The notes: a model not told the origin generated them from the sequence alone. DNA of 64,000 nucleotides from Sphingobacterium tenebrionis (GCF_037126265.1 NZ_JAYLLN010000016.1:7486-71485), one strand, 5' to 3'. Counted from the stretch's first letter, positions 27,416 to 37,642 are shown. Made by a program: numbers and translations.

Positions 27416-29131
27416 GTGAAATTACACTGCCTATTATTGATCTCGTGCATTTTTTGTGCATGTACATCTGCGCATAAGACGAAACCCGAAAGGGAAAAAG
27501 TAAAAGATCCGTATAATACGATGGCCTATAAGTTTCTGGATGATCAGCAGCCGGATAGTGCCTTTTATTATTTCGATAAAGCGAAGACGTTTTATATGAA
27601 ACGGAACGATAGTTTAGGCATTGCTGCTGCCTATATCAATATGGCGATCACGCAGTTTGAGTATAACGATTTTTACGGTTCGCAGGAATCATCCATCGAG
27701 GCCATCCCATACCTGGATACAATTGATCAAACGAGTAGATCATATCTCTCCATGAATTATAATACCCTTGGAAATAGCAGTGATGAGATCAATTTGCCCG
27801 AGAAAGCAATCTATTATTACCAGCAAGCTATTCGATTTGCATCAGATTCTTCGCAGGTAGCTGTATATCAGAATAATTTGGCATTGAGTTATCGGAAAAT
27901 CGGGAAAAAAGTGGAGGCCTTGGAACTGTTAAAATCAAGCCTGGCAAAAAGCGAATACGGATCGCTGGATTATGCTCGCACCTTATCCAATATGGCCAAT
28001 ACGCGAAGATTATTGGGGGATACGACCAATGTGCTGAAGGATTTACATCGGGCACTGCAAATCCGTAAGAAAGAGAATCATCTGATTGGGATGAATTCCA
28101 GTTATGCTTTACTTAGCGATTATTATGTTGGGAAGAACAGCGATTCAGCGATGTACTATGCGAAGAAGCGATATGAAATGGCAAAACAACTGAAGATTCC
28201 CACAGATCAGATGAAGGGTTTGAAACAGCTCATTGCTCTCCAACCCAATCAGAATAACAGCGATTATTTTAAAGCATACATCCGGATTCAGGACTCCGTG
28301 AGTACCGTTCAGACCATAACCCGAAACCAATTCGCGTTGATCAGGTTTGAGGCGGAAAAATCAAAAGCTGAAAACCTTCAACTGCAGAAGGATAAGGCTT
28401 TGGCCGAAAAAAGCCTAGTCTGGCAAAAGGCCGGAACTGCTTTTTTGCTCCTAACGGGTCTTTATGCGGTGCTGTGGTTTATCAGGCATCGAAAGAGACA
28501 GGCCTTACTCATGGAGAATAAAATTCAGGAAAATAAATTGAAGACCTCCAAAAAGGTGCATGATGTGGTGGCCAACGGAATCTACCGGGTGATGATCGAA
28601 ATCGAACATCAAGATCAGTTGGAAAAAGAACATGTGTTGGATCAATTGGAAGATATGTACCATAAATCGCGCGACATCTCCCATGAGCGGGATATGGAAT
28701 CGGAGGAGGGTGTTCATGACCAGCGAGCCTATCATGAACAGGTAGGTGATCTGATTAAATCATTTGCGAATGAACATTGCAAAGTGCTATTGGTCGGGAA
28801 TGAGCCGGAGACCTGGAAGGGGATTTCCAAGAAAAATAAACAGGAGCTGTTGAATGGATTTCAGGAGCTGATGGTGAATATGAGTAAGCACAGCATGGCC
28901 AGTACAGTTCTTTTTAAGTTTGAAAGAATGAACGGATTCTTGTTGATCCAGTATTCGGATAATGGAATTGGTGTTAAAAATGGGTTTGAAGGAATGGATG
29001 CTAGGGCCTATTATGGAAAAGGTCTTAAAAATACGGTTTCCCGTATGGAAAGCTTGAACGGGCAGATTAATTTTGAAAGTAGGGAAGGAGAAGGATTCAA
29101 ATGTAGGATCGAGATTCCAGTGAAGGACTAA
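27416..29131 (+). CDS. TPR-containing sensor histidine kinase
   Basis: A 571-residue protein from GTG 27416 (a TTG six codons earlier is possible). GTG gives a classic lipoprotein-type signal, MKLHCLLLISCIFCAC. Residues about 30-285 are TPR helices (AYINMAITQFEYNDFYGSQESS, YNNLALSYRKIGKKVEALELL), then a coiled stretch, one membrane helix (AGTAFLLLTGLYAVLWFI) and a cytosolic kinase: HDVVANGIYRVMIEIEH carries the phospho-acceptor His, ELMVNMSKHSM the N-box and SDNGIG the G1 box. It would sense a periplasmic signal through the TPRs and phosphorylate the regulator encoded 23 bp downstream, which is frameshifted. Confidence 0.85.
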   Translation: MKLHCLLLISCIFCACTSAHKTKPEREKVKDPYNTMAYKFLDDQQPDSAFYYFDKAKTFYMKRNDSLGIAAAYINMAITQFEYNDFYGSQESSIEAIPYLDTIDQTSRSYLSMNYNTLGNSSDEINLPEKAIYYYQQAIRFASDSSQVAVYQNNLALSYRKIGKKVEALELLKSSLAKSEYGSLDYARTLSNMANTRRLLGDTTNVLKDLHRALQIRKKENHLIGMNSSYALLSDYYVGKNSDSAMYYAKKRYEMAKQLKIPTDQMKGLKQLIALQPNQNNSDYFKAYIRIQDSVSTVQTITRNQFALIRFEAEKSKAENLQLQKDKALAEKSLVWQKAGTAFLLLTGLYAVLWFIRHRKRQALLMENKIQENKLKTSKKVHDVVANGIYRVMIEIEHQDQLEKEHVLDQLEDMYHKSRDISHERDMESEEGVHDQRAYHEQVGDLIKSFANEHCKVLLVGNEPETWKGISKKNKQELLNGFQELMVNMSKHSMASTVLFKFERMNGFLLIQYSDNGIGVKNGFEGMDARAYYGKGLKNTVSRMESLNGQINFESREGEGFKCRIEIPVKD

Positions 29132-29154
29132 TGCTTTCCATTAAGAATTGAATT

Positions 29155-29818
29155 ATGTTTAAAAAAGTACTCATTGCTGAAGATCATGAGATTGCGAATA
29201 TCTCGGTTCAGAAAACGTTGCATGAATTTGGAATTCCAGATGCTAAATATGTTTTCTATTGTGACCATGCGCTGACCTGGATCAAAAAGGCGGTTGCACA
29301 GGGGGAGCCATATGATCTTCTGTTAACGGATATTGAATTTGAGGATGATGATAATCAGCAGGAGTTGCTGAATGGTTTGGACCTGATCCGTGCGGTAAAG
29401 ACTGTTCAGCCGGATATCAAGGTAATCATTCTTTCGGCTTTGGATCGGACAGCTGAAATTGATGGCCTATTCAAACAAGGTTTGGTAGATGCATATGTTC
29501 GAAAAGCACGGAAGGATGCGCAGCACTTGAAGGAAGCTTTGCAGGCTATAGCCATGAACAAAACCTATAAATCGCCAGATTTAAAGAAGGTAACGCAGGA
29601 GAAGAATTCGCATGAATTTTCGAGTTTGGATATCCATATCGTGCGGTTTTTGTATGAAGGTATTCCTCAGAAGGAAATGCCTAAGTACCTACAGGAAAGA
29701 AATATAAAGCCATCCAGTTTAAGTTCCATCGAGACGGTTGAATTTGATGAAGGATGTGCTGGATTTTAATAAAAATGAACAGTTGGTTGGTTATTGTAAG
29801 GAGATAGGATTGATTTAA
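29155..29818 (+). pseudogene. Response regulator with frameshifted C-terminal DNA-binding domain
   Basis: Residues 1-125 form an intact receiver domain (VLIAEDHEIAN acidic pair, LLLTDIEFED phospho-Asp, IILSALDR, and K in YVRKAR). The C-terminal helical domain (SSLDIHIVRFLYEGIPQKEMPKYL) runs normally to SSLSSIE, then the frame ends at a stop, 29767-29769. Reading in the next frame from about 29735 gives RLNLMKDVLDFNKNEQLVGY...GLI to a TAA at 29816-29818, the natural continuation of a LuxR-like output domain. One extra base (or two missing) around GAGACGG explains it. Either a true mutation that disables the kinase's partner or a sequencing error. Confidence 0.75.
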
Positions 29819-29875
29819 TTTTCAATCCTATGCTCTTTATTCTCTTTTTTTAATACCTCTTATGAACTGGTCTTC

Positions 29876-30937
29876 TTATGAACTGGTCTTCAAAGAAGCC
29901 ATATCAATCACAAATCGATATTTAATATCCCCTTTCAGCAATCTTTCGTATGCCTCATTGATATCTTGGATATTAATCACCTCCACATCGGCAGTAATAC
30001 CATTTTCTCCGCAGAAGTCCAACATTTCCTGGGTTTCTTGAATACTTCCGATCGTTGATCCAGCAAAGTTCTTTCTGGCTGGAATCAGACTAAAAGCCGC
30101 AATAGGTAGTGGATGTTCCGGTGCGCCGACCAGGGCCAATGTCCCATCGACCTTTAACAGTTTCAGGTAGGCATTCACATCATGCTCCGCAGAAACACAA
30201 TCCAACACAAAATGTAAGGTATTGGCATTGGCCGACATCTGTTCCGGATCGGTAGAAAGAATGACCTCATCTGCCCCTAAACGTTTTGCATCCTCGATTT
30301 TTGATGTTGAAGTTGTAATAACCACGACATGGGCACCCATGGCTTTCGCCAATTTAACCCCCATATGGCCAAGACCCCCGATTCCAACAATACCGACTTT
30401 CATCTCTGGACCGATATTCCAATGCTTCAACGGCGACCAGGTCGTCACTCCGGCACATAATAATGGGGCGGTCGCAGCAAGATCCAGATTATCGGGCACG
30501 CGTAAAACAAAGTCTTCATCTACCACCAGCTTCTCCGAATATCCCCCGAAGGTCTGTTTGTTCAAATGCTTATCCGGGGAGTTGTAGGTTTGAATATTCC
30601 CTTTTTCACAATACTGCTCACTTCCTTTTTGGCATTGTTCACATTCGCGACAGGAATCGACCATACAGCCTACGGCCGCTAGGTCACCCACCTTAAATTT
30701 ACGGACTGCATCACCAACCCTCGTGATCCGACCTACGATTTCATGTCCCGGTACATTCGGATATACCGTTCCATGCCATTCATTGCGTGCTGTATGCAGA
30801 TCGGAATGGCATACCCCACAAAAGAGGATGTCGATCTCCACGTCTTTGCTAGTAGGTTCCCGGCGGTCGATTTGCATTTCTTTCAATGCCGCTTCTGGAG
30901 CATCGGTTCCAAAAGCCTTAACGGATTGTGTATTCAT
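29876..30937 (-). CDS. Zinc-dependent NAD(P) alcohol dehydrogenase (YahK/AdhC-like)
   Basis: A 353-residue medium-chain dehydrogenase. Catalytic zinc ligands are in CGVCHSDLHT and GHEIVGRI; the structural zinc cysteines are in CRECEQCQKGSEQYC; the cofactor fold is VGIVGIGGLGHMGVKLAKAMGAHVVVIT. This pattern fits the NADPH-dependent aldehyde/cinnamyl-type reductases such as YahK. A 16-17 bp tandem duplication (CTTATGAACTGGTCTT) spans the stop codon and repeats outside the gene at 29861-29875. It is the last gene before a short divergent gap. Confidence 0.9.
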   Translation of the reverse strand: MNTQSVKAFGTDAPEAALKEMQIDRREPTSKDVEIDILFCGVCHSDLHTARNEWHGTVYPNVPGHEIVGRITRVGDAVRKFKVGDLAAVGCMVDSCRECEQCQKGSEQYCEKGNIQTYNSPDKHLNKQTFGGYSEKLVVDEDFVLRVPDNLDLAATAPLLCAGVTTWSPLKHWNIGPEMKVGIVGIGGLGHMGVKLAKAMGAHVVVITTSTSKIEDAKRLGADEVILSTDPEQMSANANTLHFVLDCVSAEHDVNAYLKLLKVDGTLALVGAPEHPLPIAAFSLIPARKNFAGSTIGSIQETQEMLDFCGENGITADVEVINIQDINEAYERLLKGDIKYRFVIDMASLKTSS

Positions 30938-31048
30938 GGTTGTGTTTTTCTAGATATATGCTACAATATACATAATTGCTGATTTCTTTGGTAGCTTTGT
31001 TATAGCAATATTTTGATTATTACCGTTTAAATTTAAAAGGAGATACAG

Positions 31049-32454
31049 ATGGCAAGTACAGGAATGAACAGAAAAAACTTTATTAAGAAATCGGTGTTGG
31101 GAATATCAGGTTTCAGTATGTTAAGCAGTTTCGGAGAATCGAAAGATTTCAGGGATGAAAATCATGATGGAACAGCGTTCCAGGAAAACCAAAATATAGC
31201 AGCTATGGATACTTTACTATTTAAGAATGTTCGTCTGGAAACAGGTTTTGTATACCAGGGAGAGGAGGTCATTGGAACCGACACCGATTTATTTCAGGTG
31301 GAGGTAGTTAATGGGAAGATCAATAAAATAACGGCCCAGCATGGGGGTCTGGGCCTGGGCTTGTTTCTGGAGCAGGGCAGGTCATCGATGCGAAAGGAAA
31401 ATTGATGCTTCCTGCATTTAAGGATATGCATATTCATTTGGATAAGACCTTTTATGGTGAAAAGTGGCAAGCTGTACGTAGAGGTTCTGGAGGGGTGAAA
31501 GGGATGATCGCACTGGAGCAGAAGATCATGCCGGAGATTTTGAAGAATGCAACTGCCAAAGCGGAAAAGCTGATCGAACTGTTGCAATCTAAGGGGTCAA
31601 CCTTTGCAAGAAGCCATGTGAATGTGGAGCCGACCTCATAATTGGAGGCCTTAAAGAAATTGCAGGTGGCTTTGGATAATAAAAAGGATTCGTTTTCTGC
31701 GGAATTGGTTGCTTTTCCTCAGCATGGGCTGTTCTATACGGACTCTGTTCCTTATATGAAGGATGCCGCACAGGCTGGAATTGATTTTATTGGAGGGGTG
31801 GATCCGTTTAGTTTGGATGGAAGTATTGAGAAGCCGATCGATTTTACGGTGCAGCTGGCTTTGGATCATGGGAAAGGGATTGATATACATTTGCATGAGG
31901 GCGGTGAATCGGGTGTGAAGACGGTGGAGTATTTGCTGGATAAGGTGTTGGAGAATCCTGGGTTAAAAGGAAAGACCTATCTGAGCCATTGTTTTGTGTT
32001 GGGAAGGGTGGAGAGACAGAAGCAGGAGGAATTGGCGGTTAGGTTGGCGGAGGCTGAGGTGGGGATTATATCGACCATTCCGTTTGGGGGATTGCAGATG
32101 CCTATCCCAACGTTGTTGAAGCATGGGGTTAAGGTGATGACGGGGAATGATAGTATAGTGGATCATTGGAATACGTTTGGAACAGGGTCGGTATTGGAGA
32201 AGGCTAATTTAGCGGCGCAGTTGTATGGGTATGTGTCTGAGTTTGATCTTTCTAGGGCGCTTAAATTGGCAAATGTGGAGGTGTTGCCGTTGGATGATAA
32301 GGGGAATATGAAATGGCCAAAGGTTGGAGATGTGGCGGATTTTGTGTTGATGGATGCGAGTTGTTCTGCGGAGGTGGTTTCGAGGGTATCGGATGTGAAT
32401 ATGGTGGTGAAGAATGGGAAGGTGGTTAAGGATTTGAAGATTTTTGAGGTGTAG
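31049..32454 (+). pseudogene. Broken Tat-exported amidohydrolase (cytosine deaminase-like)
   Basis: One gene in three open pieces. Piece one (31049-31405) starts after AGGAGA with a Tat-like signal (NRKNFIKKSVLGISG). A frameshift near 31340-31360 in a G-rich stretch moves the frame; the correct continuation GQVIDAKGKLMLPAFKDMHIHLDKTF (metal-binding HxH) is in frame with 31402-31641. A TAA at 31639-31641 then stops it where relatives read lysine or similar after VNVEPTS; the same frame resumes to 32454 with HLHEGGESG, YLSHCF, and MTGNDSIVDHW. Two independent lesions mean the gene is dead, unless both are sequencing errors. Confidence 0.85.
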
Positions 32455-32475
32455 ATTTGACGTGTAGAACTGTAT

Positions 32476-32646
32476 CGTCATTGCGAGGAACGAAGCAATC
32501 TCCTCGCCATTGCGAGGCCCTACGTCATTGCCAGGCCATCGTCATTGCGAGGAACGAAGCAATCTTTCGACTAGTGTAAAGATTGCTTCGTCGTGCCTCC
32601 TCGCAATGACGCGGAGATTGCTTCGTCGTGCCTCCTCGCAATGACG
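32476..32646. repeat. Dispersed palindromic repeat cluster, copy 3
   Basis: Plus-strand copies of CGTCATTGCGAGGAACGAAGCAATCT (two, with degraded partials between) followed by two reverse-complement copies (GATTGCTTCGTCGTGCC...CTCGCAATGACG). The halves can fold into a long cruciform or hairpin. It occupies the gap between the broken amidohydrolase and the convergent flavin-binding gene. Confidence 0.85.
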
Positions 32647-32663
32647 GAGGGCTTCAAATGACG

Positions 32664-33170
32664 TTAAAGATTCAAATCGCCTTCTTTGCCTAAATCATTC
32701 TTCTCTCCAGTTATAGCATTTTTAAGCATTTCAAATAAAGTTACAATTTTACTTGATCCCGTATCCCAATAATGAGCATCTTCCGGGCTCACCTTCAAAA
32801 CCCTAATATTCGGATCTTCTTTTCCTTTTTGGAACCATCCCTCCATCATTTTGTTCCAATATTTATCAATACGTTCCTGATCCCTGCTCATAGATGCTTT
32901 CCCATTAATACTCAAAAACGTATAGTTCTTCGGATCGGCATAGAACAAAGAAACCCGATTATCCTTTTCCAGATTCTGGAAAGTCTCACTCTCTGCGGAA
33001 CATAAATAAAAGATATTTCCAGATTCATCCACTTCCTGACGGCTCATCGGAACCCCATGTGGATAATTTGAACCCGATGGAAAGGAACAAACCGTACCTA
33101 CATCAATATCATCCACAATTGTCTTTAATTTCTTGATCGCCTCTTCGTTGTTTTTATTACTAATAGCCAT
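32664..33170 (-). CDS. Pyridoxamine 5'-phosphate oxidase-fold general stress protein
   Basis: A 168-residue protein from ATG 33170 (a TTG three codons upstream is in frame but less likely). VGTVCSFPSGSNYPHGVPMS, IFYLCSAESETFQNLEKDNRVSLFYAD and NYTFLSINGKASMSRDQERIDKYW are the split-barrel flavin-binding pattern of the general stress protein 26 group. It probably binds FMN or a related flavin; the reaction is unknown. Confidence 0.8.
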   Translation of the reverse strand: MAISNKNNEEAIKKLKTIVDDIDVGTVCSFPSGSNYPHGVPMSRQEVDESGNIFYLCSAESETFQNLEKDNRVSLFYADPKNYTFLSINGKASMSRDQERIDKYWNKMMEGWFQKGKEDPNIRVLKVSPEDAHYWDTGSSKIVTLFEMLKNAITGEKNDLGKEGDLNL

Positions 33171-33283
33171 GATTTTCAAATTTTGATTACCTATTCAACA
33201 CCAACATCAACATAAAAGTTTTAGGAAATAAAATTTAAAATACTAAAAATATTAGTAAATTTACCCTGATCATAGGAGGGAAT

Positions 33284-34561
33284 ATGTTTGATTTTGGTGA
33301 TAAGCTACAGATATTGGCCGATGCTGCGAAATACGATGTAAGTTGCAGCTCGAGCGGAGGGAAAAGGAAAAACATAGGAGGTATAGGAGATTCTTCAAGC
33401 AGCGGTATTTGCCATACCTATACCGAAGATGGCCGCTGCGTATCCTTATTAAAGATTCTGATGACCAATTACTGCATCTTCGATTGCGCATTTTGTGTGA
33501 GTCGGAAGAGTAATGATATCCAACGGGCAGCATTCTCGGTGAAAGAAGTGGTGGAACTGACGATGAATTTTTATCGCCGGAATTATATCGAGGGATTATT
33601 CCTGAGTTCTGGAATCTTCAAATCGGCAGATTATACGATGGAACGCCTGATGATGGTGGTCAAAAAGCTCCGAACGGAGGAGAAGTTCCATGGCTATATC
33701 CATTTGAAGGCTATTCCAGGCGCCAGTGAAGCTTTGTTGAAGGAGGCGGGATTGTATGTAGATCGGATGAGTGTTAACCTGGAGATCCCTACGGAAGAAG
33801 GGCTGAAATTGGTAGCTCCCGAAAAGGATCATCAATCCGTTCGTGAACCTTTGCAGACCATCAAGACCGAAATCATGTCTTTAAAAGAAGAGAAGAAAAC
33901 CATTAAGAAAGTGCCGCTTTTTGTACCTGCAGGACAAAGTACACAAATGGTGATCGGAGCAACAGGAGAGAGCGATCTGGATATTATGGGCACCGCCAAT
34001 GAATTCTATAAGAGCTATAATCTGAAAAGGGTGTATTATTCGGGTTATATCCCCATCAATCCGAAGGATTCCTTGTTGCCACAAGTAGGCACAGCACCGC
34101 CATTGCAACGTGAAAACAGGCTTTACCAAACCGATTGGTTATTGCGATTCTACGGATTTTCGCTCCATGAGATCTTGAATACAAAGCATCAGAATCTGGA
34201 ATTGGATATGGATCCGAAATTAGCCTGGGCCATTCGCAATCCGCAGTTCTTTCCGATAGATATCAATACAGCATCCTATCAATGGATCATTCGGATTCCG
34301 GGGGTTGGCAGGCAATCAGCGAATAAGATTGTACAGGCGAGGAAATTTGGGAAATTGCGGGAGGATCAGGTGAAGAAAATGGGGATTGCTTTTAATCGGG
34401 CGAAATATTTTATGAGCTGCGCGGATTCGGTGTTTGGCTTGGGATTTCAATATCCAGAGCAAGTAAGAAAAGCCTTGGTCAAGCAACCCTTAATCGGAGA
34501 GGCTTCAAATTCATCCCGATTGATTTCTGAGGTTGATTCTTATCAGCTGACCTTATTTTAA
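33284..34561 (+). CDS. Putative DNA modification/repair radical SAM protein
   Basis: A 425-residue protein. The radical-SAM cluster cysteines C64, C68 and C71 lie in NYCIFDCAFC. The C-terminal region has a ComEA-like helix-hairpin-helix (INTASYQWIIRIPGVGRQSANKIVQARKFG), which suggests DNA contact. This matches the two-gene family annotated as a putative DNA modification/repair radical SAM protein, always found with a partner like the next gene, 34 bp downstream. The substrate lesion is unknown; the SplB comparison is only by architecture. Confidence 0.85.
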   Translation: MFDFGDKLQILADAAKYDVSCSSSGGKRKNIGGIGDSSSSGICHTYTEDGRCVSLLKILMTNYCIFDCAFCVSRKSNDIQRAAFSVKEVVELTMNFYRRNYIEGLFLSSGIFKSADYTMERLMMVVKKLRTEEKFHGYIHLKAIPGASEALLKEAGLYVDRMSVNLEIPTEEGLKLVAPEKDHQSVREPLQTIKTEIMSLKEEKKTIKKVPLFVPAGQSTQMVIGATGESDLDIMGTANEFYKSYNLKRVYYSGYIPINPKDSLLPQVGTAPPLQRENRLYQTDWLLRFYGFSLHEILNTKHQNLELDMDPKLAWAIRNPQFFPIDINTASYQWIIRIPGVGRQSANKIVQARKFGKLREDQVKKMGIAFNRAKYFMSCADSVFGLGFQYPEQVRKALVKQPLIGEASNSSRLISEVDSYQLTLF

Positions 34562-34595
34562 ATTGAGAATTATTCATGTAAATTAAGAATCAACC

Positions 34596-35354
34596 ATGTA
34601 CTATATATTCGATGGCACCTATGCCGGTTATATCTGTTGTGTTTTCGAGGCTTTTTCGCGGAAGGAAATCGATGCTCGACCGACTCGGTTGGATCTGATC
34701 CAAACCACCCTGTTTTTCGAAAGTCGGCCGATTGAAACCCATCCGGAGAGATTCCAGCGGGTAGTCCAGGCCATGGAAAAGAAAATAGGCCATGCCGGCA
34801 TGAAACTTTTCTACCAGAATTTTCTGGCGGATGAGGAAAAAGCCTGGCTGAATGGATTCCAATTATTGATCAAGCTTTTCCAATCCGAAACTTTGGATCT
34901 GAAGAACTATGGAGATCCGCAGATCCTGCAGTTCCATCAGACCATCAAGAAAGTCAATCGCGAGCGGCATCGGATGAAGGCTTTTGTTCGCTTTATGAAG
35001 GATGCCAATGAGTTATATACAGCTATTATAGAACCTGATTTCAATGTGCTTCCTTTGATCATTGATTTTTTTAGGAACCGTTATGCCGATCAGCAGTGGC
35101 TGATCTATGATATCCGTAGGCAATACGGCTACCATTATAACCTGAAAGAAGTGCAGGAGGTATTCAGCACGGCCGAAATGCTGACGGATGAAAGCCAGAG
35201 TCTGCAGGTGAGTCTGGACTTGAAGGAGGAGGAATACCAGATTCTTTGGAAGAAATATTTTAAGAGTACCAATATCGAGCAGCGCAAAAACCTGAAGCTG
35301 CATATCCGACATGTTCCGCAGCGCTATTGGAAATATTTGACAGAAAAGACCTAA
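34596..35354 (+). CDS. Putative DNA repair protein, partner of the radical SAM enzyme
   Basis: A 252-residue protein beginning YIFDGTYAGYICCVFEAFSRKE, the opening of the family paired with the preceding radical SAM protein (TIGR03915-like, DUF4130). C-terminal FVRFMKDANELYTAIIEPDFNVLPLIIDFFRNRYADQQWLIYDIRRQYGYHYN is the conserved uracil-DNA-glycosylase-like segment of such partners. Same strand and 34 bp after the radical SAM gene; the two probably act together on damaged DNA. Biochemistry not established. Confidence 0.8.
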   Translation: MYYIFDGTYAGYICCVFEAFSRKEIDARPTRLDLIQTTLFFESRPIETHPERFQRVVQAMEKKIGHAGMKLFYQNFLADEEKAWLNGFQLLIKLFQSETLDLKNYGDPQILQFHQTIKKVNRERHRMKAFVRFMKDANELYTAIIEPDFNVLPLIIDFFRNRYADQQWLIYDIRRQYGYHYNLKEVQEVFSTAEMLTDESQSLQVSLDLKEEEYQILWKKYFKSTNIEQRKNLKLHIRHVPQRYWKYLTEKT

Positions 35355-35416
35355 ACAATTTTTGTCCTTTCATGTTCAATAGGTAACCATAATTTTTAGA
35401 CGTTATACCATTTATC

Positions 35417-37633
35417 ATGAAAAGCAAAAAAAATCCAAAGACTGAACAATTGGACAAGCATGTTGTGGACAACATGGACCGTATGATGACCAGTAACGAT
35501 GGAGTGCCCATCCATGACAACAACAATACCCTGAAGGCCGGCAATCGCGGACCTTCCCTGCAACAGGATCATCTCTTTTTTGACAAACTCATGCATTTCG
35601 ATCGCGAACGGATTCCGGAGCGTGTGGTTCATGCTAGAGGATCTGGCGCACATGGTGTATTTGAAGCCAAGGAGGACCTTTCGGATATTACGGTGGCTGA
35701 TTTCTTGAAGAAAGGAACAGTAACTCCGGTGTTTGTCCGTTTTTCTACCGTTGCTGGATTTAAAGGATCTACGGACCTTGCGCGAGATGTGCGTGGATTT
35801 TCCGTGAAATTCTATACCCAAGAGGGAAATTATGATTTGGTAGGAAATAACATCCCGGTTTTCTTTATCCAAGATGCAATGAACTTTCCGGATGTAGTAC
35901 ATGCGGTTAAGCCAGAACCCGATAAGGAAATCCCACAGGCGGCATCAGCCCATGATACATTCTGGGATTTTATCTCCTTGATGCCGGAATCTGCACATAT
36001 GTCTTTATGGGTGATGTCGGACCGGGCGATCCCACGGAGCTTGCGGATGATCGAAGGATTCTCGGTGCATACGTTCAAGTTTGTGAATGCAGAAGGGAAA
36101 ACGACTTTTGTGAAATTCCATTGGAAACCAAGATTGGGTGTACATGGGGTAGCTTGGAATGAGGCACAGAAGATTTCCGGATTTGATGCGGATTTCCATC
36201 GTCGTGATCTTTGGGATGCGATTGATCAAGGCAATTTCCCACAATGGGATTTGGGCGTGCAGTTGATCCCGGAGGAAGATGAAATGAAGTTTTCTTTTGA
36301 TATTTTGGATCCAACGAAGATCATTCCGGAGGAATTGGTGCCGGTGAAGATCATCGGAACGATGACCTTGAATAGGAATCCGGAGAACTTCTTTGCGGAG
36401 ACGGAGCAAGCGGCTTTCGATCCGGGAAGATTGGTGCCAGGAATTGATTTTTCGGATGATCCGTTGTTGCAGGGAAGGATTTTCTCGTATATGGATACCC
36501 AGAATTACAGATTGGGTGGTCCGAATTTCCATGAGCTGCCGATCAATAGGCCGGTGAATGGGAAATATAATAATCAGAAGGATGGATTTGGAAGGATGGA
36601 TGTGTTGAAGGGGAATACCAGTTATTTTCCGAATAGCCAGGGGAATGGCTGTCCATATCATGCAATGTTGAATGGGGAGATGGGAGGTTCTGAGGGAAAT
36701 GCTGGTTCTGCTGATGGAAAATCTGGTTCTTCTGATGGAAAGGGGGGGATGCATGCTGCTCAGGCGGGCATGAAGGGTACCCAGGGCTATCAAACCGGAA
36801 GGCAGGAAGTGCAGGGTTTGAAGGTTCGCGAACGTTCAAACTCTTTTGCGGATCATTTTACGCAGGCCAGGTTGTTCTTTAATTCCTTGAGTGAAGAGGA
36901 GCAGACGCATATGATCAATGCATTTAGTTTTGAGCTATCAAAAGTGAACTCGGAGGATATCCGGAAAAGGGAGTTGGCGATCTTGTATCAGGTAGAGCCT
37001 AAATTGGCGAATGCTATTGGGAAGAACTTAGGATTGACGCCTTCGAAGACTTTGGATGAGCTGACCTTGAAATTTGCGCGGAACAATCATCCGGATTATC
37101 CGATCAAACCGAATAAGCCAGAAGTAGAGAAATCTGCGTATTTGAGTATGAAGGTGAAGGATGGTGAAGGTACTATTGAGACGCGTCAGGTTGCTTTTTT
37201 GCTGGATGATGGGGTGAGTTTTGAGAGTGTGGATAAGGTGAGGAAGGCTTTGGAGAAAGCAGGAGCGAAAGCGGTGTTGATTTCTTCGAAAGTGGGTCAG
37301 TTGAAGTATAAGGGCGGAGAGACAGAGAAGATCCAGCATACGTATTTGACGGATGCATCTGTTTGTTTTGATGCTTTTTATACGCCAGGCGGTGATTCAA
37401 TTGCGAAATTGGCTGAGAATCCGGATTATCTTCAGTTTATTAATGAGGGATATAGGCATTGTAAGGTCTTGGCCTTTGCAAAGGATGCGGAAGGATTGGT
37501 GGAAAGGTCTTTTATTAGGAAGGATGAAGGGGTTGTCTTTGAATCGGAAAGCGATTGGCTAGCGAATTTTATTACTCAGATGAAGAAGCACAGGATCTGG
37601 GCTAGGGAGATGGCAAGAAAGGTTCCTTCTTAG
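35417..37633 (+). CDS. katE: Large-subunit catalase (HPII/KatE type)
   Basis: A 738-residue haem catalase close to E. coli HPII (753). Catalytic His is in RVVHARGSGAHGVFEA; VRFSTVAGFKGSTDLARDVRGFSVKFYT and DFISLMPESAHMSLWVMSDRAIP are core signatures; the haem-ligand Tyr is in GRIFSYMDTQNYRLG. Residues about 415-470 are a Gly/Ser/Ala/Lys-rich linker (GEMGGSEGNAGSADG...) longer than usual, then a helical segment and a C-terminal class I glutamine-amidotransferase/DJ-1-like domain (RQVAFLLDDGVSFESV). Removes hydrogen peroxide in the cytosol. Confidence 0.93.
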   Translation: MKSKKNPKTEQLDKHVVDNMDRMMTSNDGVPIHDNNNTLKAGNRGPSLQQDHLFFDKLMHFDRERIPERVVHARGSGAHGVFEAKEDLSDITVADFLKKGTVTPVFVRFSTVAGFKGSTDLARDVRGFSVKFYTQEGNYDLVGNNIPVFFIQDAMNFPDVVHAVKPEPDKEIPQAASAHDTFWDFISLMPESAHMSLWVMSDRAIPRSLRMIEGFSVHTFKFVNAEGKTTFVKFHWKPRLGVHGVAWNEAQKISGFDADFHRRDLWDAIDQGNFPQWDLGVQLIPEEDEMKFSFDILDPTKIIPEELVPVKIIGTMTLNRNPENFFAETEQAAFDPGRLVPGIDFSDDPLLQGRIFSYMDTQNYRLGGPNFHELPINRPVNGKYNNQKDGFGRMDVLKGNTSYFPNSQGNGCPYHAMLNGEMGGSEGNAGSADGKSGSSDGKGGMHAAQAGMKGTQGYQTGRQEVQGLKVRERSNSFADHFTQARLFFNSLSEEEQTHMINAFSFELSKVNSEDIRKRELAILYQVEPKLANAIGKNLGLTPSKTLDELTLKFARNNHPDYPIKPNKPEVEKSAYLSMKVKDGEGTIETRQVAFLLDDGVSFESVDKVRKALEKAGAKAVLISSKVGQLKYKGGETEKIQHTYLTDASVCFDAFYTPGGDSIAKLAENPDYLQFINEGYRHCKVLAFAKDAEGLVERSFIRKDEGVVFESESDWLANFITQMKKHRIWAREMARKVPS

Positions 37634-37642
37634 GAAGAGGGG

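Noticed and set aside
33284..35354. Radical SAM and partner genes as a novel defence system.
   Set aside because: The pair matches a known, widespread DNA-repair gene couple in ordinary chromosomal context.
36005..36793. A 262-codon minus-strand frame inside catalase.
   Set aside because: Composition is typical of an antisense shadow (His/Ile/Arg-rich) and the plus-strand catalase is complete and conserved.
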